A stretch of DNA of 64,000 nucleotides from Firmicutes bacterium HGW-Firmicutes-9 (GCA_002841395.1 PGZM01000001.1:62001-126000), one strand, 5' to 3'; positions 41,590-50,368 are shown, counted from the stretch's first letter. Notes: generated by a model from the sequence alone, not told the origin. Translations and numbers: made by a program.

Positions 41590-42500
41590 TCGCGAATCTC
41601 CTTTCCCGTGATGGCGATAAATGCATCGTCCATTGTGCCCGTCGTGACGGTAAAGCCCGTGATAGCATCCTTGTATGTGTCAAGCAGCGGCAATGCGGCG
41701 AGCGTGTTCGGAACTTTGAGCGTCACGCGGTCTGCGACGACCTCCGGCGCAAGTCCCGCGGCGGTGAGCCTGCTTGCCAGCGCCTCCGCCTCCTTCGTGG
41801 TGAGCGTGAGCTTATCGCTCGTAAACCGCTCCTTCAGGTCGGAAGGCGTGCCTTTGGCGACGATGTTGCCGTTGTCGATGACGATGACGTAGTCCGCCTC
41901 CGCGGCCTCTTCCATATAGTGCGTGGTGAGGAATATCGTCATGCCCGTGTCGTGCTGGAGCTTTGTGATCGTCTCCCATACGCTCTTGCGCGTCTGCGGG
42001 TCGAGGCCGGTGGTCGGCTCGTCCAGAAACAGAATTTTCGGCGTGTTGACCAGCGCGCGTGCGATGTCGCAGCGTCTGCGCTGACCGCCACTGAGCTTGC
42101 CGTAAGGCCGCTTCATGATCTCCTGAATCCCCATGCGCTCTGCAATGTCGCGGATGGTCTTCTCGAGCTGTTTCCCCTTCAGCCCGTAAAAGCCCGCGCG
42201 GATGTGCAGGTTTTCCGAGACGGTGAGCAGCGGGTCTAATAACCCGTCCTGAAACACCGCGCCGATGGTATGCCGGATCGCGTTGTCGTCACGTCCCAGC
42301 AGATGACCATCCACCTCAACCTTGCCCGCGTCCGATTGCAGAAACGTGCAGATGATGTCGATGGTGGTTGACTTGCCCGCGCCGTTCGGCCCGAGGAACG
42401 CGAAGATCTTTCCCTGCTCCACGTAAAAGTCGATGCCCTTCACGGCGGGTACCTGTCCGTAGCTCTTTTGCAGCCCGGACACCTCAATGATGTGTTCCAA
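41586..42500 (-). CDS. ABC transporter ATPase
   Basis: 304 residues with all motifs: Walker A GPNGAGKSTT (about 38-47), Q-loop FQDGLLDPLLTV, signature LSGGQRRRCDIARAL, Walker B ILFLDEPTTGLDP and switch His TTHYMEEA. The C-terminal 75 residues form the small domain seen in exporter ATPases of the DrrA/NatA group. Forms one exporter with the downstream permease. Promoter TTGCCT-17-TATACT at 42542-42570. Confidence 0.93.
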   Translation of the reverse strand: MEHIIEVSGLQKSYGQVPAVKGIDFYVEQGKIFAFLGPNGAGKSTTIDIICTFLQSDAGKVEVDGHLLGRDDNAIRHTIGAVFQDGLLDPLLTVSENLHIRAGFYGLKGKQLEKTIRDIAERMGIQEIMKRPYGKLSGGQRRRCDIARALVNTPKILFLDEPTTGLDPQTRKSVWETITKLQHDTGMTIFLTTHYMEEAAEADYVIVIDNGNIVAKGTPSDLKERFTSDKLTLTTKEAEALASRLTAAGLAPEVVADRVTLKVPNTLAALPLLDTYKDAITGFTVTTGTMDDAFIAITGKEIRE

Positions 42501-42541
42501 TCAACAATTCCCCCTTTTTCCATTGGTGATTTTCGCTACAC

Positions 42542-42570
42542 AGTATAATATACTTCATCACGTGAGGCAA
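42542..42570 (-). promoter_or_regulatory. Promoter of the ABC exporter operon, overlapping a -10-like TATAAT on the other strand
   Basis: Minus strand: TTGCCT (42565-42570), 17 bases, TATACT (42542-42547). The same place reads TATAAT on the plus strand (42544-42549). Confidence 0.65.
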
Positions 42571-42665
42571 TAGAAATTGCATCAAATATGATCGATTCTT
42601 TGTAAAATTCATGCAAAAGCGATAACGGCAGGCTCCGATCAATGCAGATCAGGCCTGCTTTTTTG
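42556..42665 (+). ncRNA. Candidate small RNA or orphan terminator upstream of the hydrogenase operon
   Basis: A plus-strand terminator (GCAGGC, GATC stems, then TTTTTT; 42628-42664) lies in front of the hydrogenase promoter, but no plus-strand gene precedes it. A TATAAT at 42544-42549 with CATTGG 17 bases upstream could start a transcript near 42556. That would give an RNA of about 110 bases. No known RNA family was recognised. Confidence 0.3.
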
Positions 42666-42667
42666 AG

Positions 42668-42696
42668 TTGACATTCTATCGAATCAGTCATATAAT
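42668..42696 (+). promoter_or_regulatory. Hydrogenase operon promoter, full consensus
   Basis: TTGACA (42668-42673), 17 bases, TATAAT (42691-42696), about 50 bases before the first gene. CATATAATATCG and ATATCGATAAC nearby show partial symmetry. Confidence 0.85.
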
Positions 42697-42744
42697 ATCG
42701 ATAACAAAAACGCGATATGATAACTCGCAAGGGAGAACATCTCG

Positions 42745-43002
42745 ATGGACATCACGGTATGCATCGGCAGCTCCTGCCACCTGAAAGGCTCACGCGCGGT
42801 GGTCGAGCGGCTGGAACAACTCATTCTGGATGGCGGATGGAAGCAAAAAGTGGCCTTGAGCGGCTCGTTTTGCATGGGACAGTGCCAAACGGGCGTGAGC
42901 GTGCGCGTCGATGGAGCCTATCACTCGCTCACGCCGGAAACGACGGAGCAGTTCTTCCTGCAGACGATCCTGCCGCGACTGCTGTCGGGAACGTCTCTGT
43001 AA
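42745..43002 (+). CDS. Small thioredoxin-like [2Fe-2S] protein, copy 1
   Basis: 85 residues, soluble. It resembles the C-terminal half of NuoE/HydC: four cysteines arranged as CIGSSC and, 30 residues later, CMGQC, a [2Fe-2S] ligand set. VCIGSSCHLKGSRAVVERLEQLI begins it. A close paralogue ends the same locus (50108-50368). First gene after the promoter; the ribosome site is AAGGGAG. The role is probably electron transfer or redox signalling to the sensory hydrogenase; this is inferred from position only. Confidence 0.75.
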   Translation: MDITVCIGSSCHLKGSRAVVERLEQLILDGGWKQKVALSGSFCMGQCQTGVSVRVDGAYHSLTPETTEQFFLQTILPRLLSGTSL

Positions 43003-43048
43003 TGCAACAAATCGAAACTGTAATACCGGATTAAGAAGGTTAAACAAC

Positions 43049-44725
43049 GTGTCGGATGTATTGCGGCTGAAGAAGTCGAACTGCAAAAACTGCTATAAAT
43101 GTATTCGCCATTGTCCGGTCAAATCGATCCGCTTCTCCGCCAACCAGGCGCATATCGTCGGCGAGGAGTGCATCCTTTGCGGGCAATGTTTCGTTGTATG
43201 TCCGCAAAACGCAAAGGAGATCGCGGACGGAACGGAGCTGGTTCGCGTACTGCTCGACGGCGTGAACCCCGTGATCGCAAGCCTCGCGCCTTCATTCGCC
43301 GCGTATTTTGAACAGGTCGGGTTCTCCTCGCTGCGCGAGGCGCTCATACGGCTTGGCTTTGCTTCCGCAGAGGAGACGGCGCTCGGCGCAACGCTGGTCA
43401 AGCGTGAATATGAGCGGCAGCTGCAACAGGCGCAGGAGGATGTGATCATCAGCTCTTGCTGCCCTTCGGTCAACCTGCTGATCCGGAAATATTATCCCGA
43501 ACTGATCAAGCATCTCTCGCCCGTGGTGTCACCGATGATAGCGCACAGCATCGACATCAAGCGGCGAATACCGCAGTCAAAAACGGTGTTCATCGGGCCC
43601 TGCCTTTCCAAAAAGGATGAGGCGGAGGACAGCCTCGTTGACGCGGTGCTGACGTTTGACGAACTCTCGCGGATGCTGGCGGAAGCAAACATCGTACCCG
43701 AGCCCGTGCAGGACAATCCCGAGGAGAGCCGCGCGCGCCTCTTCCCGACTGTCGGCGGCATCCTCAAAACCATGGATGTCCCTGATACCGGCTACACCTG
43801 CCTGACGGTGGACGGAACGGAAAACTGCAAGGCGGCGCTTGCGGATCTTGCGGCGGGGAATCTGCACAAGTGTTTCCTGGAGATGAGCGCATGCTCCGGC
43901 AGCTGTATCGGCGGTCCGGTCATGGAAAAGTATAAAAACTCGCCCGTGCGGCACTATCAGGCGGTGATTTCATCCGCGGGCAAGCGGGATTTCGCCGTGT
44001 CCATGCCGGAGACTGGCTCTCTTGTGCGGCGGCATACCTACATCGGCGTGCCCGTCTCGCAGCCATCGGAGGAAGAGATCGCAAAGATACTTGCAAAGAC
44101 CGGAAAACTCAAAAAAGAGGATGAACTGAACTGCGGCAGCTGCGGCTATAATACCTGCCGCGAAAAGGCGATTGCGGTTTGGCAGGGCAAAGCGGATATC
44201 AGCATGTGCTTGCCGTTTCTGATGGATAAAGCAGAGCGTTTTTCCAACAATATCCTGAGCCATACACCAAACGGCATCCTCGTGGTCAACGAGGAGTTGG
44301 AGGTACAGCAGGTCAACGCCGCTGCGATGAAGATGCTGCATATTTCGCATGGAGGCGACGTGCTTGGCGAGCCGCTGGTGCGCATCATGGACCCGCTGCC
44401 GTTTGTTGCGGCATTGGAGGGCGGCGCCGTTCGTGAGCAGCGCGCGTATTATGCGGAGTATGCCAAGTATCTGGAGCTTTCGCTCGTGCACGACAAGGAG
44501 ACACATATTCTGATCGCGATTCTGCGCGATGTGACGGAAGAGGAAGAGCAGCGCCTCAAGAAGGAGGAGATTGGCCGCCAGACGGTGGAGATCGCCGACC
44601 GCGTGGTCGAAAAGCAGATGCGCATCGTGCAGGAGATCGCCTCTCTTCTTGGTGAAACAACCGCGGAGACCAAGATTGCGCTCACCAAGCTCAAAGAGTC
44701 CATCAACAACGACGAATCGCGGTAA
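43049..44725 (+). CDS. hydS: Sensory [FeFe] hydrogenase with PAS domain (HydS-like)
   Basis: 558 residues from GTG 43049, which AGAAGG precedes; the track starts 46 codons earlier inside the previous gene. Order: two [4Fe-4S] motifs (CKNCYKCIRHCP, CILCGQCFVVCP), an H-cluster domain in which SSCCPS (135-140), PCLSKKDE (about 185) and SACSGSCIGG (about 280) supply cluster ligands, a further Fe-S domain (CGSCGYNTC, about 362), and a C-terminal PAS domain (about 400-510) with a coiled-coil tail. The motifs differ from catalytic enzymes (for example no GGGQP after the last cysteine). Hydrogenases with a PAS end next to phosphatases are regarded as H2 sensors. Confidence 0.88.
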   Translation: MSDVLRLKKSNCKNCYKCIRHCPVKSIRFSANQAHIVGEECILCGQCFVVCPQNAKEIADGTELVRVLLDGVNPVIASLAPSFAAYFEQVGFSSLREALIRLGFASAEETALGATLVKREYERQLQQAQEDVIISSCCPSVNLLIRKYYPELIKHLSPVVSPMIAHSIDIKRRIPQSKTVFIGPCLSKKDEAEDSLVDAVLTFDELSRMLAEANIVPEPVQDNPEESRARLFPTVGGILKTMDVPDTGYTCLTVDGTENCKAALADLAAGNLHKCFLEMSACSGSCIGGPVMEKYKNSPVRHYQAVISSAGKRDFAVSMPETGSLVRRHTYIGVPVSQPSEEEIAKILAKTGKLKKEDELNCGSCGYNTCREKAIAVWQGKADISMCLPFLMDKAERFSNNILSHTPNGILVVNEELEVQQVNAAAMKMLHISHGGDVLGEPLVRIMDPLPFVAALEGGAVREQRAYYAEYAKYLELSLVHDKETHILIAILRDVTEEEEQRLKKEEIGRQTVEIADRVVEKQMRIVQEIASLLGETTAETKIALTKLKESINNDESR

Positions 44726-44761
44726 CGGATTTACTGCGATGCAGAAAGGAGGCGATAGCCG

Positions 44762-45943
44762 ATGATCACCAACAGCCATTTATGCGCCGATATCGGCTAT
44801 ATGAGCCTCAACCATGCGGGCGAACAGCTTTGCGGCGACCATGTCGAAATTGCCGAGACAGACGGGAACTCCACGGTGATTGTGCTTGCGGACGGTCTCG
44901 GCAGCGGCGTCAAGGCGAGCATTCTCTCCACGCTGACGAGCAAAATTATCTCCACGATGCTTGCGGCGGGTCTTCGCCTTGAGGACTGTGTGGAGACGAT
45001 CGCCGCGACGCTGCCCGTTTGCAGCAACCGCGGAATCGCGTACTCGACATTTACCATTCTGCGCCTCGTCAACAACGAACGCGCGGAGATCATACAATAC
45101 GACAACCCCGCTGTGATCCTCCTGCGCGAGGGGAAAAGCGTAGAAATGCCGACCACGATGCTGACCATCGGCGGCAAGCAGATCTACCGCACGGATGTTG
45201 CGCTGCGGGAGAACGACCTGTTTCTCGCGCTGAGCGACGGCGTTGTGCACGCGGGCGTCGGCGGCGTCTATAACTTCGGCTGGCGGCGGGAGGATATCGC
45301 GCGCTTCATGGAGCCGTTCTGGCACGTCGGTTTCACGGCGAAGACGCTCTCGACGATTCTGCTGCAGGAGACAAACCGCCTCTATGCCGCGCAGCCAGGC
45401 GATGATGCAACGGTTTGCGCCGTGCGGATTCGACCGCGCGTACCGATGAATCTGCTCTGCGGACCGCCCGCGAGCCGCGACGACAACGAGAAGATGATGT
45501 CGCTCTTTTTTGGTAAAGAGGGAAAGCACATCATCTGCGGCGGCACGACCGCGTCGATTGCGGCGGATTATCTCCATCGTCCGCTCAACGTCGGCCTTGC
45601 GTTTCCCGATCCGGTGATTCCGCCGACCGCGACCATCGACGGCGTCGATCTCGTGACGGAAGGCATCATCACCATCAACCGCGTGCTGGAATACGCGCAA
45701 AACCACCTCGACGACAACAGCGCCTATGAGCGATGGAGCATCGGACGCGACGGCGCAAGCCAGATTGCGCGGCTGTTGTTTGAGGAGGCAACGGACATTA
45801 ACTTTTTCGTCGGCTGTGCGGTCAACCCCGCGCACCAGAACCCGGAGCTGCCGATCAATTTCCGGCTCAAGATGCGCCTGGTCGAGCAGCTGTCCGACTG
45901 CCTTTTGAAGATGGGTAAGCGCATCAAGACGAGCTATTTTTAA
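44762..45943 (+). CDS. SpoIIE-type PP2C serine phosphatase
   Basis: 393 residues. The phosphatase domain fills the first 220 residues: GDHVEIAE, VLADGLGSGVKASILS (metal-binding Asp-Gly), ALSDGVVHAG and PGDDATVCAVRI. The rest (about 225-390) is a second domain rich in polar residues with no known label to me; it starts with MNLLCGPPASRDDNEKM and contains HIICGGTTASIAADYL, conserved in similar proteins beside hydrogenases. It presumably dephosphorylates a regulator in response to HydS, a SpoIIE/Rsb-type partner switch, but no anti-sigma factor is encoded here. Start follows AAGGAGG. Confidence 0.85.
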   Translation: MITNSHLCADIGYMSLNHAGEQLCGDHVEIAETDGNSTVIVLADGLGSGVKASILSTLTSKIISTMLAAGLRLEDCVETIAATLPVCSNRGIAYSTFTILRLVNNERAEIIQYDNPAVILLREGKSVEMPTTMLTIGGKQIYRTDVALRENDLFLALSDGVVHAGVGGVYNFGWRREDIARFMEPFWHVGFTAKTLSTILLQETNRLYAAQPGDDATVCAVRIRPRVPMNLLCGPPASRDDNEKMMSLFFGKEGKHIICGGTTASIAADYLHRPLNVGLAFPDPVIPPTATIDGVDLVTEGIITINRVLEYAQNHLDDNSAYERWSIGRDGASQIARLLFEEATDINFFVGCAVNPAHQNPELPINFRLKMRLVEQLSDCLLKMGKRIKTSYF

Positions 45944-46023
45944 CCCGCGGTCTGTCGGCGGAACGCTCCGCAAGACTGAATCGCAACGTTTTATCATAAA
46001 CACGCTGGAGGAACAACACACAC

Positions 46024-46527
46024 ATGCAGCCAACTTTTGACTACAGCGCGGTGGACGACATTCTTTCCCTCTATGGCAAGAAGGAGTCGAATATCATCGC
46101 AATCCTGCAGGACGTGCAGGAGCGTTATCACTATCTGCCGCGCGAAGTGTTTCCCTATCTTTCAGGCGCGCTCGGCGTCAGCGAAGCGAGGCTATACTCC
46201 GTCGCGACGTTTTACGAGAACTTCTCACTGGAAGCAAAGGGCAGGTTCGTGATTCGCGTCTGCGACGGAACCGCCTGCCACGTGCGCAAATCCATCCCGA
46301 TTCTGGAACGCCTGCGCAAAGAACTCGGACTTTCGGAGGCAAACAAGACCACCGCGGATCGCGGCTTTACGGTAGAGACGGTCTCGTGCCTCGGCGCATG
46401 TGGCCTTGCTCCCGTCATCACGGTCAACGATCAGGTCTATCCTGCCATGACGCCGGATAAAGCGAGCGAGCTGATCACCGCTCTGCGCGCACAACTGGCG
46501 GCGGAAAGCGAGGGCGCAAGCGCATGA
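46024..46527 (+). CDS. hydC: NuoE-like [2Fe-2S] subunit of NADH-linked [FeFe] hydrogenase
   Basis: 167 residues. N-terminal helical bundle (VDDILSLYGKKESNIIAILQDVQERYHYLPREVF) and thioredoxin-like [2Fe-2S] domain with CDGTACHVRKS and CLGACGLAP. This is the gamma subunit of the bifurcating/confurcating trimer and sits between NADH-binding HydB and the rest. The ribosome site is GGAGGAAC. Four-base overlap with hydB. Confidence 0.92.
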   Translation: MQPTFDYSAVDDILSLYGKKESNIIAILQDVQERYHYLPREVFPYLSGALGVSEARLYSVATFYENFSLEAKGRFVIRVCDGTACHVRKSIPILERLRKELGLSEANKTTADRGFTVETVSCLGACGLAPVITVNDQVYPAMTPDKASELITALRAQLAAESEGASA

Positions 46528-48404
46528 ACAAGCTTTGCAATAGAGACGAACTAACGGCGTTGCGCCACGCGTGCGCGGGAGCACTACAACTGGAAACGAA
46601 GCGAATTCTCGTTTGCGCCGGCACGGGATGCGTCTCCAGCGGATCGATGAAGATCTTTGAGCGGCTCAAAACGCTGTTGGAAGGTAAGAATATCCCCGTT
46701 TCGGTCGAGCTCGTACACGAACCGCACGGCGAAAGCGTGGGGCTCAAGGAATGCGGCTGCCACGGCTTTTGCGAGATGGGACCGCTGGTTCGCATCGAGC
46801 CGCAAGGCTGGCTCTATACGAAAACGCGGCTGGAAGACTGCGAAGAGATCGTGGAACGTACCATCCTTGGCGGCGAGCGCATTGAGCGGCTGATGTTCCA
46901 AAAAGACGGCGCGGTTTACCCGAAACAGGACGAAATCCCGTTTTATCAAAAGCAAACGCGCGTTGTGCTGGAGCACTGCGGCCAGATCGACGCGACCAGT
47001 ATCCGTGAATATCTCGGGTTCGGCGGATATTCCGCCTTTGAAACCGCGTTGTTTGACCGCACGCCGGACGACATCATCGACGAAATCACGAAGTCCAATC
47101 TGCGCGGTCGCGGCGGCGGCGGATTTCCCGCAGGCCGCAAGTGGGCGCAGGTGCGCCGCCAAACCGAGCCGGTCAAATACGTGGTTTGTAATGGCGATGA
47201 GGGAGACCCCGGCGCATTTATGGACAGAAGCGTGATGGAAGGCGACCCGCACCGCATGCTGGAAGGCATGATGATCGCGGGGCTTGCCTGCGGCGCAGCG
47301 GAAGGTTATATCTACGTCCGCGCGGAATATCCGCTCGCGGTCAAGCGGCTTCGTCGAGCGATTGCTCAGGCGGAGGAGCTAGGTCTGCTCGGCGAGCACA
47401 TCCTTGGCACGGATTTCAACTTTATGCTGCACATCGCGCGCGGCGCGGGTGCTTTCGTCTGCGGCGAAGGCAGCGCGCTAACCGCCTCGATCGAAGGCAA
47501 GCGTGGCATGCCGCGCGTGAAACCGCCGCGCACGGTGGAACACGGCCTGTTCGACAAGCCGACCGTGCTCAACAACGTGGAAACATTCGCGAACGTACCG
47601 CTGATCATCAACCGCGGAGCGGACTGGTACAGGAGCATCGGTCCTGAGAACAGCCCCGGCACGAAAGCGTTTGCGCTCACCGGAAACATCGTCAACACGG
47701 GTCTTATTGAAGTGCCGATGGGCACCACACTACGCGAAGTTATCTTTGACATCGGCGGCGGCGTGCGCGACGGAAAGGCGTTTAAGGCGGTGCAGATCGG
47801 TGGTCCTTCTGGCGGCTGCTTGACGAGCGAAGACCTCGATCTGCCGTTGGACTTCGACTCGCTGAAAAAAGCGGGCGCGATGATCGGCTCCGGCGGGCTG
47901 GTCGTGATGGACGAGGACACCTGCATGGTGGAAGTCGCGCGGTTTTTCATGCACTTCACGCAGAACGAATCCTGCGGGAAATGCGTGCCCTGCCGCGAGG
48001 GAACCAAGCGCATGCTTGCGATTCTGGAGCGCATTGTCGAAGGAAAAGGTGAGGAAGGCGACATCGAACTGCTGTTGGAGCTTGCGGACACCATCACGGC
48101 GACCGCGCTCTGCGGCCTCGGAAAATCCGCGGCGTCGCCTGTGGTGAGCACGATTCGCAGTTTCCGGGATGAGTACGAGGCGCATATCCGCGAAAAACGG
48201 TGCCCTGCCGGCAGCTGCCAGAAGCTCAAGCGCATCTGGATCGATCCCGCCCTGTGCAAGGGTTGCTCCAAGTGTGCAAAATCCTGTCCGGTGAACGCGA
48301 TCTCCGGCCAGATCAAACAGCCGTTCTCCATCGATTTGTCCAAGTGCATCCGGTGCGAGTCGTGCATTTCTACCTGTGCATTCCACGCCATACGGGAGGG
48401 CTGA
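46524..48404 (+). CDS. hydB: NuoF-like NADH-binding subunit of [FeFe] hydrogenase
   Basis: 626 residues in family order. A [2Fe-2S] thioredoxin-like domain (CAGTGCVSSGS, CGCHGFCEMGP; 30-110), the FMN/NADH domain with LRGRGGGGFPAGRKW and CNGDEGDPGAFMDR, an SLBB region, the 51-kDa iron-sulfur motif ESCGKCVPCREGT (about 485), and a C-terminal pair of [4Fe-4S] motifs (CKGCSKCAKSCP, CIRCESCISTC). It oxidises NADH and splits or joins electrons with ferredoxin. Ends four bases before hydA. Confidence 0.94.
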   Translation: MNKLCNRDELTALRHACAGALQLETKRILVCAGTGCVSSGSMKIFERLKTLLEGKNIPVSVELVHEPHGESVGLKECGCHGFCEMGPLVRIEPQGWLYTKTRLEDCEEIVERTILGGERIERLMFQKDGAVYPKQDEIPFYQKQTRVVLEHCGQIDATSIREYLGFGGYSAFETALFDRTPDDIIDEITKSNLRGRGGGGFPAGRKWAQVRRQTEPVKYVVCNGDEGDPGAFMDRSVMEGDPHRMLEGMMIAGLACGAAEGYIYVRAEYPLAVKRLRRAIAQAEELGLLGEHILGTDFNFMLHIARGAGAFVCGEGSALTASIEGKRGMPRVKPPRTVEHGLFDKPTVLNNVETFANVPLIINRGADWYRSIGPENSPGTKAFALTGNIVNTGLIEVPMGTTLREVIFDIGGGVRDGKAFKAVQIGGPSGGCLTSEDLDLPLDFDSLKKAGAMIGSGGLVVMDEDTCMVEVARFFMHFTQNESCGKCVPCREGTKRMLAILERIVEGKGEEGDIELLLELADTITATALCGLGKSAASPVVSTIRSFRDEYEAHIREKRCPAGSCQKLKRIWIDPALCKGCSKCAKSCPVNAISGQIKQPFSIDLSKCIRCESCISTCAFHAIREG

Positions 48405-48407
48405 TCG

Positions 48408-50111
48408 ATGGAACAAAGAGCGTTTACGACGGTGGATGGCATCCCCGTAGAGATCAACGGCGAAAAGAACCTGTTGGAATTGATCCGCAAAGCGGGCATC
48501 AAGCTGCCGACATTTTGCTATCACTCGGAGCTTTCGGTCTACGGCGCGTGCCGCATGTGCATGGTCGAGACAGAGCGCGGCGGGCTGGAAGCCGCCTGCT
48601 CCACACCGCCGAAATCGGGAATGGTGATCAAAACCAATACCGAGCGCTTGCGCCGTTATCGCAAGAATATTCTGGAGTTGTTGTTGGCGAACCATTGCCG
48701 GGACTGCACCACCTGCGGCAACAACGGGAAATGCAAGCTGCAGGATCTCGCGATGCGCTTCAATATCGAGGGCGTGCGCTTTCCCAACACCGCGCCGCAG
48801 CAGCAAAAGGACGAATCCTCGCTCTGCATCGCGCGGGACTCTGCCAAGTGTATCCTCTGCGGCGACTGCGTGCGCATGTGCAACGAGGTACAGGCGGTCG
48901 GCGCGATCGATTTTGCGCATCGCGGCTCCAAGATGGAGATCAGCACCGCGTTCTGCGTGCCGATTGCGGAATCCCCATGCGTGGGCTGCGGCCAGTGCGC
49001 GGCGGTTTGCCCGACGGGCGCAATCGTCGTGCGCGACAATGCAAACCGCGTCTGGCGCGCGCTGGATGACCGCGGTGTGAAGGTCACCGCGCAGATAGCC
49101 CCAGCTGTGCGCGTTGCGCTCGGGCGGGAACTCGGTTTGCGGGAAGGCGAAAACAGCATGGGCAAGATTGTTGCCGCGCTCCATCGCATGGGTTTTGACG
49201 AGGTGTACGATACCTCCACCGGTGCGGATTTGACCGTGCTGGAGGAGAGTGAAGAACTGCTCGCGCACTTGGAAAGCGGTAGTGATCTGCCGCTGTTTAC
49301 CTCCTGCTGTCCTGCATGGGTGCAGTTCTGCGAGAAGACGTTTCCGCAGCTGCTGCCGCATGTCTCCACTTGTCGCTCACCGATGGAGATGTTTGCTGCT
49401 GTGATCAAGGAGCAGGAAAAGACATCCTCTCGAACGCAGTTTCACGTGGCGGTTATGCCCTGCACAGCAAAGAAGTTTGAGGCCGCGCGAGACGAGTTTT
49501 GCGTGAATGGCGTGCCAAATGTGGACGCGGTGATCACCACACAGGAGCTGATCCGCATGATCAAAGAGTCCGGCGTGGTGTTTGAAGACCTGGAGCCGGA
49601 AGCGCTCGATATGCCGTTTGGCGTAACGTCCGGCGCGGGCGTGATCTTCGGCGTGACGGGCGGCGTGACGGAGGCTGTGCTGAGAAGACTTGCCAGCGAT
49701 AAGTCTCGCGGCGGGCTCTATGCTTCGGCGCTGACCGGCGTGCGCGGCATGAAGGGTGTGAAGGAAGCAAGTGTGCCGTATCTCGACCGCGAAGTGCGCA
49801 TTGCCATCGTCAGCGGGCTTGCCAATGCGGATGCGCTGGTACGGAAGATTATCGCTGGAGAGGCGCATTACGACTTCGTCGAGGTGATGGCGTGCCCGGG
49901 CGGCTGCGTCAGCGGCGCGGGACAACCCTACAGCTCCTCCGCTGCCAAGGCGGAGCGCGGCGAAGGTCTCTACGCGGTGGATCGCGTCTCCAGCGTCAAG
50001 CGATCGGAGGAAAATTCGCTTGTACAGGCACTCTATGGCGATGTGCTGAAAGGCCGCGTACACGAGCTGCTGCATGTGGATTACGTGAAGGATGGAGGGC
50101 ACAACGCATGA
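48408..50111 (+). CDS. hydA: Catalytic [FeFe] hydrogenase subunit
   Basis: 567 residues. Fe-S modules: [2Fe-2S] domain (C37, C48, C51, C64), His-ligated cluster (HCRDCTTCGNNGKC, 96-109), two [4Fe-4S] motifs (CILCGDCVRMC, CVGCGQCAAVC). H-cluster: TSCCPAW (298-304), MPCTAKK (350-356), MACPGGCVSGAGQP (495-507). All ligands and the proton-transfer Cys are present, so it should evolve or oxidise H2 as HydABC. Maturases HydE, HydF and HydG are not in the window. Overlaps the last small gene by four bases. Confidence 0.96.
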   Translation: MEQRAFTTVDGIPVEINGEKNLLELIRKAGIKLPTFCYHSELSVYGACRMCMVETERGGLEAACSTPPKSGMVIKTNTERLRRYRKNILELLLANHCRDCTTCGNNGKCKLQDLAMRFNIEGVRFPNTAPQQQKDESSLCIARDSAKCILCGDCVRMCNEVQAVGAIDFAHRGSKMEISTAFCVPIAESPCVGCGQCAAVCPTGAIVVRDNANRVWRALDDRGVKVTAQIAPAVRVALGRELGLREGENSMGKIVAALHRMGFDEVYDTSTGADLTVLEESEELLAHLESGSDLPLFTSCCPAWVQFCEKTFPQLLPHVSTCRSPMEMFAAVIKEQEKTSSRTQFHVAVMPCTAKKFEAARDEFCVNGVPNVDAVITTQELIRMIKESGVVFEDLEPEALDMPFGVTSGAGVIFGVTGGVTEAVLRRLASDKSRGGLYASALTGVRGMKGVKEASVPYLDREVRIAIVSGLANADALVRKIIAGEAHYDFVEVMACPGGCVSGAGQPYSSSAAKAERGEGLYAVDRVSSVKRSEENSLVQALYGDVLKGRVHELLHVDYVKDGGHNA

Positions 50112-50368
50112 CGGAGCTTTCGGTTTGTATCGGCAGCGCCTGCCATCTCAAAGGCGCGTATAATGTGATCTCCACGTTTCAGCATCTGATCGAGGAGAAA
50201 GGCCTTCACGATCAGATTGCGTTTGCGGCGAAGTTCTGCACCAAGCAGTGCCATAAGCCCGGCGTCGCGGTCTCGCTCGACGGCGTCAAGAGCGTGATAG
50301 CTGCGGAGGAAGCGCGGAAGTTCTTTCACGAGCAGGTGCTGCCCGCCGTGGAACAGGCGAAAGGGTAA
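50108..50368 (+). CDS. Small thioredoxin-like [2Fe-2S] protein, copy 2
   Basis: 86 residues. Paralogue of the protein at 42745: both start with VCIGS-CHLKG and have the ligand pattern CxxxxC and, 30 residues on, CxxxC (CIGSAC, CTKQC). Translationally coupled to hydA (ATGA overlap), which suggests a stoichiometric partner. The track start at 49892 lies within hydA and is not supported. A terminator follows. Confidence 0.78.
   Translation: MTELSVCIGSACHLKGAYNVISTFQHLIEEKGLHDQIAFAAKFCTKQCHKPGVAVSLDGVKSVIAAEEARKFFHEQVLPAVEQAKG

Noticed and set aside
47730-49361. 543-codon open frame on the minus strand opposite hydA and hydB
   Set aside because: Shadow of the hydrogenase genes; Arg/His/Ala-rich composition typical of antisense frames.
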